Positions 19,608 through 27,295 are shown, counted from the stretch's first letter. The stretch is 58,109 nt of DNA from QHXQ01 sp036389375 (GCA_036389375.1 DASVQA010000090.1:1-58109), one strand, 5' to 3'. Notes: generated from the letters alone by a model not told the origin. Numbers and translations are program-made.

Positions 19608-19635
19608 TTGACAATGAGCCGCCAATCAATAGAAT
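19608..19635 (+). promoter_or_regulatory. Promoter of tRNA-Gly
   Basis: A perfect -35 TTGACA (19608-19613) is followed by a 16-base spacer and the -10 TAGAAT (19630-19635), ending 13 bases before the tRNA. It is the clearest sigma-70-type promoter in the window. Confidence 0.7.
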
Positions 19636-19648
19636 TGTTTCTCGTTGA

Positions 19649-19723
19649 GCGGGAGTAACTCAGTGGTAGAGTGCGACCTTGCCAAGGTCGAAGTCGCGAG
19701 TTCAAATCTCGTCTCCCGCTCCA
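19649..19723 (+). tRNA. tRNA-Gly (GCC anticodon)
   Basis: A complete cloverleaf. The acceptor GCGGGAG pairs with CTCCCGC. The anticodon loop TTGCCAA gives anticodon GCC. The T arm is GCGAG-TTCAAAT-CTCGT, and the CCA end is encoded (19721-19723). Confidence 0.95.
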
Positions 19724-19738
19724 AAGTTCAAGTCAACA

Positions 19739-19788
19739 GGCGAAGGGCGAAAGCAGCAAGACCCACAACACTTTCGCCCTTCGCCTTT
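19739..19788 (+). terminator. Terminator after tRNA-Gly
   Basis: A perfect 15-base stem (19739-19753 with 19771-19785) is followed by TTT. It lies 16 bases past the tRNA-Gly CCA end, before tRNA-Cys, so the two tRNAs probably have separate promoters. Confidence 0.75.
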
Positions 19789-19808
19789 CTGCTACACTCC
19801 CTTCGCCC

Positions 19809-19880
<72 letters not shown>

Positions 19881-19900
19881 TAATAAAATCAATAAGTTAT

Positions 19901-19920
19901 GGGCAGCCGATCGGCTGCCC
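19901..19920. terminator. 20-base perfect palindrome after tRNA-Cys
   Basis: GGGCAGCCGA is followed directly by its reverse complement TCGGCTGCCC, 20 bases past tRNA-Cys. There is no clean T-run until CGTTT at 19926. It could end tRNA-Cys transcription, or it could be a protein-binding site at the edge of the accessory block. Confidence 0.45.
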
Positions 19921-19983
19921 GCTGTCGTTTAGTCTGCCAATGGTCTGCCAAACTTAAAGCTATCCTTTTTCTAGGCAGATAAA

Positions 19984-20097
19984 TTGGGTGATTATCTACT
20001 TGACGCAGGTTCGGTGGTTTTTCTCAGTCAGCAACTGAAAATAGCTGGAAATTTCAGTCGCCTGCCAAATAGATGCGTCAAGTAGATAATCACCCAA
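19984..20097. mobile_element. 114-base miniature element with perfect 24-bp inverted ends
   Basis: Bases 19984-20007 (starting TTGGGTGATTATCTACTTGA) are the exact reverse complement of 20074-20097. The 66-base centre is AT-rich and non-coding. The long perfect ends suggest a miniature inverted-repeat transposable element or a large hairpin; no clear target-site duplication is visible. Together with tRNA-Cys, it marks the left edge of the accessory block. The rest of 19881-20278 holds no supported gene. Confidence 0.55.
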
Positions 20098-20278
20098 AAG
20101 AGAGTATCGGCCAAGGCGGCCCTCGGCCAGACACAACTCTCCTCTTGCGCCGGAAGTTCCGCCGCTTAGAACGGATATTTTGCGGTTGCTTGGTGCGGTT
20201 GCGCTTATGAGTCTTGCGCTGCTGGCCGGCGGCGGATCAGCGAACGACAAAGCCGCCGCGACTGCGCTTCATGGCTCA

Positions 20279-20536
20279 CTATATTCTCCGAAAGTCCTTG
20301 CCCGTCACATTCTGATTCTGTGACAATGTGACAGAGTGATGGTTCGGCGTAAACGTCCCCACGCCCGGAGGATACACATTGTATGTGCCGGCGCTGAGGT
20401 TCGTTATCGTGTAATTGCCACTGTTGTTGGTCTTGGTGCCGACGCGCTTTCCGCCGCCAGATACACATTCCACCGTGACGTCAGACAGTCCACCGCCAGT
20501 TGAATGACTCACCTTACCACTGATTAAACCTGCCAT
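20279..20536 (-). CDS. Single carboxypeptidase-regulatory-like domain protein, copy A
   Basis: An 85-residue protein consisting of one beta-sandwich of the carboxypeptidase-regulatory (CarboxypepD_reg/Cna-B-like) type. It opens MAGLISGKVSH, then has NNSGNYTITNLSAGTYNVYPPG, and ends NVTGKDFRRI. No signal peptide is visible, which is unusual for a domain normally found outside the cell. It is paralogous to the 103-residue gene at 20633, and the two lie in tandem duplicated DNA offset by 408 bases at their starts. Confidence 0.65.
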   Translation of the reverse strand: MAGLISGKVSHSTGGGLSDVTVECVSGGGKRVGTKTNNSGNYTITNLSAGTYNVYPPGVGTFTPNHHSVTLSQNQNVTGKDFRRI

Positions 20537-20569
20537 GATCTGCTCCTCTCTGTTGACGCAAGGCTGCGT

Positions 20570-20998
20570 TTAGAACGAGTACTTCAACGCAAACTAGCGG
20601 AGAAACGCGCCGCCGCGATTGCGCTTTATGGCTCACTTTTTAGTCTTTTTAGACCCTTTAGAGGCTTTAGAGGCTTTAGAGGTTTTAGAAGGCCCGGTCT
20701 CTTGAAAGTTCTTGCCCGTCACATTCTGATTCTGCGTCAATGTGACAGAGTGATGGGGCGGCGTAAACCTCCCCGTGGGCCGTACAACCATCACCGTGTA
20801 GGTACCGGCTAGGAGGTTCGTTATCTGGTAATTGCCACTGCTGTTAGTCGTGCCGGTGCCGGGTACCGGGCCGCTGGCCTGCACTGTGACGCTAGACACT
20901 CCGACGCCTGAATTAGTTACCTTACCACTGATTGAACCTGCCATGATCTGCTCCTTTCAATTGCCGCGAGGTTGCAGTTAGAACGAGTACTTCAACGC
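20570..20998. repeat. Tandem duplication carrying two small beta-sandwich genes
   Basis: The 21-base block 20570-20590 is repeated exactly at 20978-20998, an offset of 408. The start codons of the two small genes show the same offset. On the 3' side, about 29 bases at 20252 recur with two or three changes at 20609, an offset of about 357. The difference of about 54 bases equals the extra 18-codon tail of copy B. The repeated block encodes the end of a beta-barrel receptor (LKYSF-stop), showing what the ancestral neighbour was. Confidence 0.7.
20633..20944 (-). CDS. Single carboxypeptidase-regulatory-like domain protein, copy B with Lys-rich tail
   Basis: A 103-residue paralogue of the gene at 20279. 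It has the same beta-sandwich (MAGSISGKVTNSG, NSSGNYQITNLLAGTYTV, NVTGKNFQE) plus an 18-residue tail made almost only of Lys, Ser, Ala, Thr and Gly. The tail is encoded by a short tandem repeat of GAGGCTTTA-like units, so it probably arose by slippage after duplication. There is no signal peptide. Whether either copy is expressed is unknown; the relic receptor upstream suggests a decaying neighbourhood. Confidence 0.65.
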   Translation of the reverse strand: MAGSISGKVTNSGVGVSSVTVQASGPVPGTGTTNSSGNYQITNLLAGTYTVMVVRPTGRFTPPHHSVTLTQNQNVTGKNFQETGPSKTSKASKASKGSKKTKK

Positions 20999-21413
20999 CA
21001 ACTGGACACGCCGCGCGGGCGTGACCGTGTTGGTCGCTTGCCCGAAGCCGGGCGCTTCGAGATAACGGACAGGGATGCCGTAGTTCGCACGGTTGATGAA
21101 ATTAAAAACGTCCTTCTGCGGTGCTGTAGCCCGCGTGCGAAACACGGATCAAGTAGATGCCGGGCGCTAGCAGTCCTTGATAGAAGCGCCCTCTTGCATC
21201 CGTCCGCAGTGTAAAGGTCAGTTCGGTCTGCTGGTTGATGACCTCGGCCGTTGCGCCCGCGATAGCCGCGCCCGTCTGCGTGTCTGTGACCGTACCTTCA
21301 AAAGCTCCGGTCACGGTGTCCTGCGCACGTGTGCGCGCGGGCCGGAGCAACGGGTGCATGATGAGCAAGGCGCAGAGAAGGGCGATTGGGCGAAGGATCG
21401 AGGAGCGATTCAT
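20978..21413 (-). pseudogene. Internally deleted Oar-like receptor relic
   Basis: The first 103 codons (21413 down to 21102) encode a signal peptide and a carboxypeptidase-regulatory domain (GAFEGTVTDTQTGAAIAGATAEV up to HAGYSTAEGRF-stop), as in Oar-like receptors. Directly joined, in another frame, is the family's C-terminal strand region (KDVFNFINRANYGIPVRYLE to LALKYSF-stop, ending 20978). Roughly 850-900 codons of plug and barrel are missing, and the junction is frameshifted, so no receptor can be made. The N-terminal 103 residues could still be exported as a single domain. Confidence 0.8.
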
Positions 21414-21745
21414 AATTTCTCATTATGTGAAGGGTTTGAGCAAAGCCGTTGCCGATGCGTCGGGCAGCGAACCTATGAGACATGCTCGCCCAATTACAGC
21501 ATACTCAGGATAAGTAAACGAGATGAAATAGGAGGCTTATGTCTGTAAGGTATAATGTGTGAGCCGAAAGCGTGGCGTGTTCGTATTAGTGCGCACGCAG
21601 ACTGTACGCTTGGTTGGAAGGCTCTGTCAATAGATAGGAATCTGACCGCTTATCACTTTTGCGGAGCGGTCAGCCACTGGAAGACTCTGAGGCGTGGCGC
21701 TGGCAGATGCTCGCGCACAAAACTTATCGTCAGCTTGAATTGACG
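21414..21745. other. Intergenic stretch without a supported gene
   Basis: This AT-richer space lies between the receptor relic and the IS3 relic. The open frames here are short, without ribosome sites or recognisable domains, and I see no repeat or convincing promoter. Confidence 0.4.
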
Positions 21746-22066
21746 TGGTCTAATTTAACCGGACACGATCCTGTCGCTAGAATAAGCGAATGAAAAAAAT
21801 ACGATGATGAGTTCAAGCGTGAGGCCGTTCGCAAGATTCACGACGGACAGTCAGTGGCATCTGTCGCCCGCGAGTTAGGTTGCGCCGAGAGTCTGCTCCA
21901 TCGCTGGAAGCGCGATACGCTGGAGCTGAGTTCCGACTCAGAGCGCGAGGTGCTGACTTTACGCAAGCGCGTCCGCTAACTGGAGATGGAGCGCGACATT
22001 CTAAAAAAAGCCGTCCTCATCTTGGGGCGGAACGCTTAGCGCGTTACAGGCTCATTGATGAGGTGA
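21746..22066 (+). mobile_element. IS3-family insertion sequence relic
   Basis: The left end probably begins with TGGTCTAATTTAACCGGACA at 21747-21766, which resembles IS3-family terminal repeats. It contains a broken orfA and perhaps the first residues of orfB (RYRLIDE) before changing to unrelated sequence near 22066. No right terminal repeat or rest of orfB is present. The truncation point coincides with the beginning of the HEPN-like reading frame, so this insertion or a later deletion has probably removed the left end of the cassette array. Confidence 0.65.
21790..22039 (+). pseudogene. IS3-family transposase orfA, frameshifted and with internal stop
   Basis: After ATG and a run of seven A the frame shifts. 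From 21800 the protein reads YDDEFKREAVRKI, then GQSVASVARELGCAESLLHRW, the helix-turn-helix of IS3 OrfA, and later LEMERDILKKAVLILGR, the leucine-zipper end. A TAA at 21977-21979 interrupts where the family usually has Gln. Two independent lesions show that it is dead, at least as a standard OrfA. Confidence 0.85.
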
Positions 22067-22602
22067 GATGGTCAAGTTTTTCAGGACACAACCAGTTCTG
22101 GCGTAGAACAGCGGTGCGCGCAATATTTGCTTTAATTGAAGGGGTCGTTTATCGCATGAAACAACTTGCCTATGAGGTTCATGCATATGAAGGGACGTTA
22201 CTTCCAAGTGCTGATGTCGCGTCGTTGTTGTTAGAAGAGTCTTACGAGCTTAATGATAAGGGGGTGGCTATAACTAGGCCCAATTATCCTCAAATAGAAA
22301 AGAACATAAAATTCGCGTTTGCGTCGGTCGCTAGAGCTTATAATATCACCTACCAATTAAACTTTGGTGATGTGCGATGGGACGCTTTCAAGAAAACGTT
22401 GAAAGTCAGAAATCGCCTAACACATCCTAAGAATACTCAGGACTTAATTGTCTCAGATGAGGAAGCTGCAATCATGATGGTTGCGTATATTTGGTTTCTT
22501 TCAAGCATGAAAGCATTAGTCGATGAGATTGGGGCGTCACTGACTTTCAGGGCCCAAGAATTAGAAAAAATAGCGCGTGGTTATAGTGACACCGATGTCT
22601 AA
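22063..22602 (+). CDS. HEPN-like domain protein (first cassette, 5' end damaged)
   Basis: About 179 residues from a GTG at 22063. The protein is helical, with a late VRNRLTHPKN segment. RNRLTH matches the Rx4-6H motif of HEPN domains, which occur in RNase toxins, Abi systems and CRISPR effectors. A hydrophobic helix (AAIMMVAYIWFLSSMKALV) follows. The frame is open upstream to 21880, but that part is out-of-frame IS3 orfA, so the native start was probably lost at the IS junction near 22066. An internal ATG at 22153 is another possible start. The TAA stop overlaps the left core of attC1. Toxin function is inference from the motif only. Confidence 0.65.
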   Translation: MRWSSFSGHNQFWRRTAVRAIFALIEGVVYRMKQLAYEVHAYEGTLLPSADVASLLLEESYELNDKGVAITRPNYPQIEKNIKFAFASVARAYNITYQLNFGDVRWDAFKKTLKVRNRLTHPKNTQDLIVSDEEAAIMMVAYIWFLSSMKALVDEIGASLTFRAQELEKIARGYSDTDV

Positions 22603-22697
22603 CAACTCATTCAACCGGAGCGGAATCAGCTTGCCTGTGATCGTCAACTTGTCGCACGATGCAGTTGTTTCCCACCCGCTGAATTCCGGCGTTATGC
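22597..22697 (+). other. Integron attC site 1
   Basis: Left core GTCTAAC (22597-22603), right core GTTATGC (22691-22697), 101 bases. Inner arms CATTCAACCGGAGCGG and CCGCTGAATTCCGG pair with bulges. It is closely similar to attC5 in both the left arm and the central loop. Confidence 0.85.
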
Positions 22698-22781
22698 GCT
22701 GTGTGGTTGATTCTCTTTGAACCAAACTGTATCAGCATCGTACTTGCCCATGTAGATTGATTCTGCCAAAGGAGCCAACGC

Positions 22782-23342
22782 ATGTTCTGTCCGAAATGCG
22801 GGAGAGATGATTCTCAAGGGTACAAGTTCTGCCCCGCCTGTGGCACCAACCTTGAAGTGGTCACTATTGCTCTGTCAACAGGCGAAGACAGTTTATTCAC
22901 CAGAGTCAATAAGCATCTCGACCGCTCCGTCGCACGCTACGCCGACCACTTCTTCGAGAGTGCTACTACGACAACTCGTGAGGGGCAGGTCGGCAGTTCA
23001 TGGCGGCTCGTGGGTAAAGGGATACTCACTTTCTTTATCGACCTCGCCTTGCTCCCGGTGATGTTTTTCTTTCTTCCCGTCAGGCTACTGATGCTGCTGT
23101 TGTATACGCCTCTGGGTTTGTTGCAGGAGCGGAGTGAGCGAAAGCGAAGTGGCGTGCCTGCTGTCGGTGGGGCGATTGAATCATCCAAGCGGGGGTTGCC
23201 GGAAGCAGGGGGATGGCGGGTCGGCTCGGTTGGCAGTGTGACTGAAAATACGACGGTGCATTTAGAACTTGCCGAAGCCTCGGAAGGGCGGAGCAAGACT
23301 TCAGATGATCTCGGTGGCAAGGCGCGCATAACAACCAGATGA
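22782..23342 (+). CDS. Zinc-ribbon membrane protein (cassette 2)
   Basis: A 186-residue protein. A zinc ribbon at the N-terminus (CPKC at 3-6 and CPAC at 17-20) is followed by a soluble linker. Then comes one long hydrophobic region at about 83-113 (ILTFFIDLALLPVMFFFL and more), probably one or two membrane helices, and a hydrophilic tail. This layout occurs in many uncharacterised bacterial proteins and gives no specific function. A good ribosome site (AAAGGAG) lies 8 bases before the ATG. The stop codon is within attC2, so the last residues are encoded by the recombination site. Confidence 0.8.
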   Translation: MFCPKCGRDDSQGYKFCPACGTNLEVVTIALSTGEDSLFTRVNKHLDRSVARYADHFFESATTTTREGQVGSSWRLVGKGILTFFIDLALLPVMFFFLPVRLLMLLLYTPLGLLQERSERKRSGVPAVGGAIESSKRGLPEAGGWRVGSVGSVTENTTVHLELAEASEGRSKTSDDLGGKARITTR

Positions 23343-23412
23343 ACCAGACTCGCTCCCAGTACACCTGCTAAAGGTCAGGGCTTATGCTCGCCGGTTATCT
23401 GGAGCGTTGGGC
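23326..23412 (+). other. Integron attC site 2
   Basis: Left core GCATAAC (23326-23332), right core GTTGGGC (23406-23412), 87 bases. The inner arms CCAGATGAACC and GGTTATCTGG are nearly perfect complements with one extrahelical base, the usual attC geometry. Confidence 0.85.
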
Positions 23413-23453
23413 GGCCTCAATTGACGCGTCAGCTTGTGAAGGGGAAGGGACGT

Positions 23454-23864
23454 ATGAATGAAGCAGTAGATGCGCTGGAGCAAGCCGGACAGCGGTGGAA
23501 CGCCGGCGACCTCTCGGGCTATCTGCAACTCTACGACGAGGGCGTGATACTGCATGGCTACGCTGGCGTGGAGCCGGGGCTCGCGAGCGTCCGCCGGTTC
23601 TACGAAGGCTTCTGGCTAGCCTTTCCCGGCTCGCGCCTCACCTTCGAGGACGTGTTCGCCTCCGGCGATCGGGTGGCATGCCGGTTCTTAGTCGAGGGCG
23701 TCCACGCCGGGCACTTCCTGGGGCTGGAGCCTACGAGTCGGCCCATCTCCCTGCCGGGGCTAACCATCCTCCGCTTCCGGGGCAGGCGGTGCATCGAACG
23801 ATGGAGCCAAGCCGATTTCCTCGGCCTGCTTACGCAGCTCGGGGCGGTTTCGCCGCCGGGCTAG
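23454..23864 (+). CDS. SnoaL/NTF2-like protein (cassette 3)
   Basis: A 136-residue NTF2-fold protein of the SnoaL-like ester-cyclase group. It reads ALEQAGQRWNAGDLSGYLQLYDEGVILHGYAGVEPGLASVRRFYEGFW, then ASGDRVACRFLVEGVHAG and GRRCIERWSQADFLGLLTQLG. The family binds small hydrophobic ligands and includes cyclases, isomerases and proteins of unknown function. The ATG at 23454 is chosen because GGGGAAGGGA precedes it; the in-frame start at 23421 is less likely. It is distantly like the chromosomal ester-cyclase-like gene at 47894. Confidence 0.82.
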   Translation: MNEAVDALEQAGQRWNAGDLSGYLQLYDEGVILHGYAGVEPGLASVRRFYEGFWLAFPGSRLTFEDVFASGDRVACRFLVEGVHAGHFLGLEPTSRPISLPGLTILRFRGRRCIERWSQADFLGLLTQLGAVSPPG

Positions 23865-23880
23865 TCCCACACGTCGCGCC

Positions 23881-23966
23881 GCCCAACAACGGCCTGCACC
23901 CGACGCCCCATCACGGTGCCTCTCATGTACGTCGCGTTGGGGCGCGGATGATGCCGGGCGTTAGGT
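23881..23966 (+). other. Integron attC site 3
   Basis: Left core GCCCAAC (23881-23887), right core GTTAGGT (23960-23966), both matching consensus; 86 bases. The left arm AACGGCCTGCACCCGACGCC and the right arm GATGATGCCGGGC are shared almost unchanged with attC6. Confidence 0.88.
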
Positions 23967-23990
23967 ACCTTTCTTGAAAGCGTAGGCACA

Positions 23991-26159
23991 ATGATAATGC
24001 TGAGGAGAATATCTTTGAGATACCTGTTGGTTGTGGCGATGTTGTTTAGCTTTAGCCACATACAGAGAACTGATGCGGCGTCAGTTCAACAAGTCAGTTT
24101 GGAAGCCATCGCCCATGAAGTGATGATTTACAGGGATGTTTACGGCGTGCCGCACGTTTTCGGGCGGACTGACGCCAGCACGGTCTTTGGTTTTGCCTAC
24201 GCGCAAGCAGAAGATAACTTCTGGCAGATTGAGGATAATTACATCCGCGCTCTTGGTCGCGCGTCGGAAATTTACGGCGAAGCGACTCTCAACAACGACC
24301 GCCTGAATCATGCGCTTGAGATTCCGAGATTGGCGCGTGAAGAGTACAGCCGTCTTGATTCTCATACCCGCGCCATCTGCGACGCATTCGCTGCCGGTTT
24401 GAATTATTATTTGAAGCGTCATTCCGAAACAAAGCCGCGCCTTCTTGCCAAAATAGAGCCTTGGTATCCGCTCGCCTTTATTCGTTATAACTACTACCAA
24501 AACGGTTTCGCCCATGACCCGGCGATTGATTTCCGCAACATACAAACCGCCGAAAACGAGCAGCGGATGAAAGATAATCAAGGCTCAAACGGTTGGGTCA
24601 TCGCTCCGTCGAAAAGCGCCGCCGGACACGCGATGCTTTTTATCAATCCGCACCTGCCTTTCTTCGGCTCGGGACAAGTTTACGAAGGTCACGTTCACAG
24701 CGAACAGGGGTGGGATTTTACGGGCTACACGCGATTCGGATTTCCCTTTCCATACGTCGGTCACAACGAAAACGGCGGCTGGGTCAGCACGGATAACGCG
24801 GCTGATTTAACGGATGTCTATGTCGAAACTTTTGACGACCCGAAGCGCCCGCTCGCCTATCGCTACGGCAATGGCTACTGGATGGCTACCGAGCATATCG
24901 AAGAAATCGGCGTCAAGACTCCGACGGGAATGGAGACGCGCCGCTTCACAATGCGTCGAACTCATCACGGGCCGATTATAAGCATTCATGACGGAAAGCC
25001 TTTGGCGATTCGGATGGCAAAGTTTGAGGACGACGGCTGGTTGCGCGAGTGGTATGAAATGACCAGAGCAAATTCGCTGGACAAGTTGAAGCGGGCAATG
25101 ACGCCGCTCAACATGCTTTTCGGCAACGTCATGTATGCCGACCGTCAGGGCAACACTTTTTATCTTTATAACGGGGCTGTCCCGCGCCGCAATCCCCGCT
25201 TTGATTGGACAAAACCTGTGGACGGGAGCGATCCGGCGACCGAATGGCAGGGCTATCACACGATGGACGAACTGCCGCAACTGGCGAACCCGAAGACGGG
25301 CTGGATGCAGAACTGCAACACGACGCCTTTCTTGTTGACGAGCGAAGGCTCGAATCCCGACCCGAAAAAATTTCCGCCGTATATGGTGCGGGAAGGAGAC
25401 AATCTGCGCGGCGAAATCTCACGCCGAATTCTTTCCCGGAATAAGAAATTCACTTTCGACGATTGGCAGCAGGCGGCATTCGATACGACCGTGATTGGTG
25501 CAGACAAGTTTCTGCCTTCGATGTTAGCCGCCTTGAAAAAACAGCTTGATGAATCGGGAACGAGGAACGATAAAGAAGTTCAGAATCTTCGCGCCGCATA
25601 CGAAGAGTTGTCGAAGTGGAATCATCGCAGTACGACCGATTCGGTTGCGATGACGCTTTTCGATTTCTGGAGAGAGAAGATTCAGAGCGCAAAGCTCCAC
25701 GAAGCCCAAGCGCAGGTCGCGGCACTCGAAGATGTATTGAAAACTTTGGAGCGCGATTTCGGAACGTGGCGAGTTGCGTGGGGAGAAATCAATCGTTTGC
25801 AGCGTAAGGACGAAAGCAAAAGGGAAAGTTTTCAGGACACGCGCCCAAGCATTGCAATTCCTGGCGTGAGCGGCAATGACGGCGCGGTCTTCACTTTCTA
25901 CGCAACGCCGGAGCAAGGACAGAAAAAACGCTACGGAGTAGCGGGCGGGACATACATCAGCGTCGTCGAATTTGCTCCCGAAGTGCGTGCGCTGTCGGTT
26001 CACGTTTTCGGCTCAAGCGGGCATCCTGAGAGCCGTCATTATATGGATCAATCGCCACTCTATGCTCGCGGTGAATTCAAACCTGCTTGGTTCACGCTCG
26101 CGGAAATCAAAGCGCATCTGGAACACGCTTATCATCCGGGCGAAGAGAAGGGGCGATGA
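23991..26159 (+). CDS. Penicillin acylase family protein, exported (cassette 4)
   Basis: A 722-residue Ntn-hydrolase precursor. Residues 1-30 are a signal peptide. The alpha chain contains DVYGVPHVFGRTDASTVFGFAYAQAEDNFWQ, typical of the family. NQGSNGWVIAPSKSAAG (about 194-210) holds the autocatalytic cleavage site, with Ser of GSNGW as the expected N-terminal nucleophile of the beta chain. The family includes penicillin G acylase and acyl-homoserine-lactone acylases such as PvdQ; the substrate here cannot be assigned. At 2.2 kb it is far larger than an average integron cassette gene. Codon use is more AT-rich than in the chromosomal genes around the array. Confidence 0.92.
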   Translation: MIMLRRISLRYLLVVAMLFSFSHIQRTDAASVQQVSLEAIAHEVMIYRDVYGVPHVFGRTDASTVFGFAYAQAEDNFWQIEDNYIRALGRASEIYGEATLNNDRLNHALEIPRLAREEYSRLDSHTRAICDAFAAGLNYYLKRHSETKPRLLAKIEPWYPLAFIRYNYYQNGFAHDPAIDFRNIQTAENEQRMKDNQGSNGWVIAPSKSAAGHAMLFINPHLPFFGSGQVYEGHVHSEQGWDFTGYTRFGFPFPYVGHNENGGWVSTDNAADLTDVYVETFDDPKRPLAYRYGNGYWMATEHIEEIGVKTPTGMETRRFTMRRTHHGPIISIHDGKPLAIRMAKFEDDGWLREWYEMTRANSLDKLKRAMTPLNMLFGNVMYADRQGNTFYLYNGAVPRRNPRFDWTKPVDGSDPATEWQGYHTMDELPQLANPKTGWMQNCNTTPFLLTSEGSNPDPKKFPPYMVREGDNLRGEISRRILSRNKKFTFDDWQQAAFDTTVIGADKFLPSMLAALKKQLDESGTRNDKEVQNLRAAYEELSKWNHRSTTDSVAMTLFDFWREKIQSAKLHEAQAQVAALEDVLKTLERDFGTWRVAWGEINRLQRKDESKRESFQDTRPSIAIPGVSGNDGAVFTFYATPEQGQKKRYGVAGGTYISVVEFAPEVRALSVHVFGSSGHPESRHYMDQSPLYARGEFKPAWFTLAEIKAHLEHAYHPGEEKGR

Positions 26160-26193
26160 ATTATCTAGGTATTCGCCTATTTCGTGCGGCGAT

Positions 26194-26305
26194 ATCTAAC
26201 GAATCATTCGAGCGGCTGCCCGCCAGCGTGTCGGTCACCAAAGTCGTGTGGTTTCTTTGAGGCAGTTTGTAGCGGGCGGGCGGCCGCTCAATTCCGGCGT
26301 TCGAC
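26194..26305 (+). other. Integron attC site 4
   Basis: Left core ATCTAAC (26194-26200), right core GTTCGAC (26299-26305), 112 bases. The inner arms GAGCGGCTGCCCGCC and GGCGGGCGGCCGCTC pair almost perfectly, making this the strongest hairpin of the array. Confidence 0.85.
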
Positions 26306-26314
26306 GACTCTGAA

Positions 26315-27058
26315 ATGATGAAGATATTCTCTTTACTAATCTTGGTGATATTCACATTGTTGGCGTGGAGCGGATGTTCGCGTGAGATTAATAGTACGCT
26401 AGTACCAGCGGGTGTTACAGAGCCGCGCTTTACGACAATTCGGGTTGATGCTCGAACAGAGCGCCTGGAACTTTTCCTACGGGACGATGCGGGACACCCA
26501 TTCAAGAGCTTCGACCGGCTGAAGTCTTGGCTCGCGAGCAGAAACAAGGAACTGCGCTTCGCCATGAACGCCGGAATGTTCGAGCCAGACCTTTCGCCCG
26601 TCGGCTTGTTGGTGCAGGACGGTCAACAGATCTCTCCGCTCAACCTCTCTGATGGCACCGGCAATTTCTTCCTGAAGCCGAACGGCGTCTTCTTAATTTC
26701 CGAGGCCGGGCCGAGAATCGTCGAATCCACTGAGTATCCGGCGCTCGCTCAAGGCGTGCGTCTTGCAACCCAATCGGGCCCTTTGCTGGTCAGGAATGGT
26801 GCCCTGCATCCAGCCATCAACGCTGCGTCAACTTCAAGACTGCTGCGCAATGGCATCGGCATCTCAGGCGACACGATCATGTTCGTAATCAGTGAGCAGC
26901 CGGTCAATTTCTACGAACTCGCTATATACTTTCGCGACGAGTTGCATTGCCCGAACGCTTTGTATCTGGATGGGGTTGTCTCCAGCCTGTACTCGACCGA
27001 CCTGCAACGAAAGGACTCCCGGGCGGACTTGGGCCCAATTGTCGGAGTCATCCAGTGA
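26315..27058 (+). CDS. Phosphodiester glycosidase family protein, exported (cassette 5)
   Basis: A 247-residue protein with an N-terminal export signal (residues 1-22, LLAWSGC, possibly a lipoprotein with an imperfect lipobox). The NAGPA/DUF2233 phosphodiester-glycosidase domain follows: FAMNAGMFEPDLSPVGLLVQDG, NFFLKPNGVFLI, GVRLATQSGPLLVRNG, RNGIGISGDTIMFVIS and NALYLDGVVSSLYS. Relatives remove GlcNAc-1-phosphodiester caps in animals or act on bacterial cell-surface polymers. The ATG is only 9 bases after the right core of attC4, leaving no room for a normal ribosome site. Confidence 0.88.
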   Translation: MMKIFSLLILVIFTLLAWSGCSREINSTLVPAGVTEPRFTTIRVDARTERLELFLRDDAGHPFKSFDRLKSWLASRNKELRFAMNAGMFEPDLSPVGLLVQDGQQISPLNLSDGTGNFFLKPNGVFLISEAGPRIVESTEYPALAQGVRLATQSGPLLVRNGALHPAINAASTSRLLRNGIGISGDTIMFVISEQPVNFYELAIYFRDELHCPNALYLDGVVSSLYSTDLQRKDSRADLGPIVGVIQ

Positions 27059-27065
27059 CAGCGTC

Positions 27066-27167
27066 GTCTAACAACTCATTCAACCAGAGTGGAATCAGCT
27101 TGCCTCTCATCGAGAAGTTGGATGCTATTCGCAGATACTGCCCGCCCGGTTAATTCGGGCGTTATGC
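27066..27167 (+). other. Integron attC site 5
   Basis: Left core GTCTAAC (27066-27072), right core GTTATGC (27161-27167), 102 bases. Arms ATTCAACC and GGTTAATTCGGGC pair with one bulge. It is a sister of attC1, sharing the left arm and the following GGAATCAGCTTGCCT. Confidence 0.86.
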
Positions 27168-27295
27168 TCTTCTGCTAGATGATTGCGCTTGACGACATGT
27201 AAGGCCAGCCGTATCTTTACGCCTGCCTAAAGCATCTGCGGGAGTTTGGTGCCCGCACAATTCGTAACTCTAGCTGCTCGTCGAAAGGAGCCGAA

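Noticed and set aside
19996..20250. An 84-codon minus-strand frame across the inverted-repeat element
   Set aside because: It runs through the repeat arm and structured DNA, has no ribosome site and no recognisable content.
21555..21743. A 62-codon frame between the receptor relic and the IS3 relic
   Set aside because: The translation is Cys/Arg/Trp-scattered, with no similarity and no ribosome site.
22025..22066. GCGTTACAG near the HEPN frame as the right core of an attC site preceding cassette 1
   Set aside because: It lies in IS3 orfA/orfB sequence, departs from the core consensus and has no left partner.
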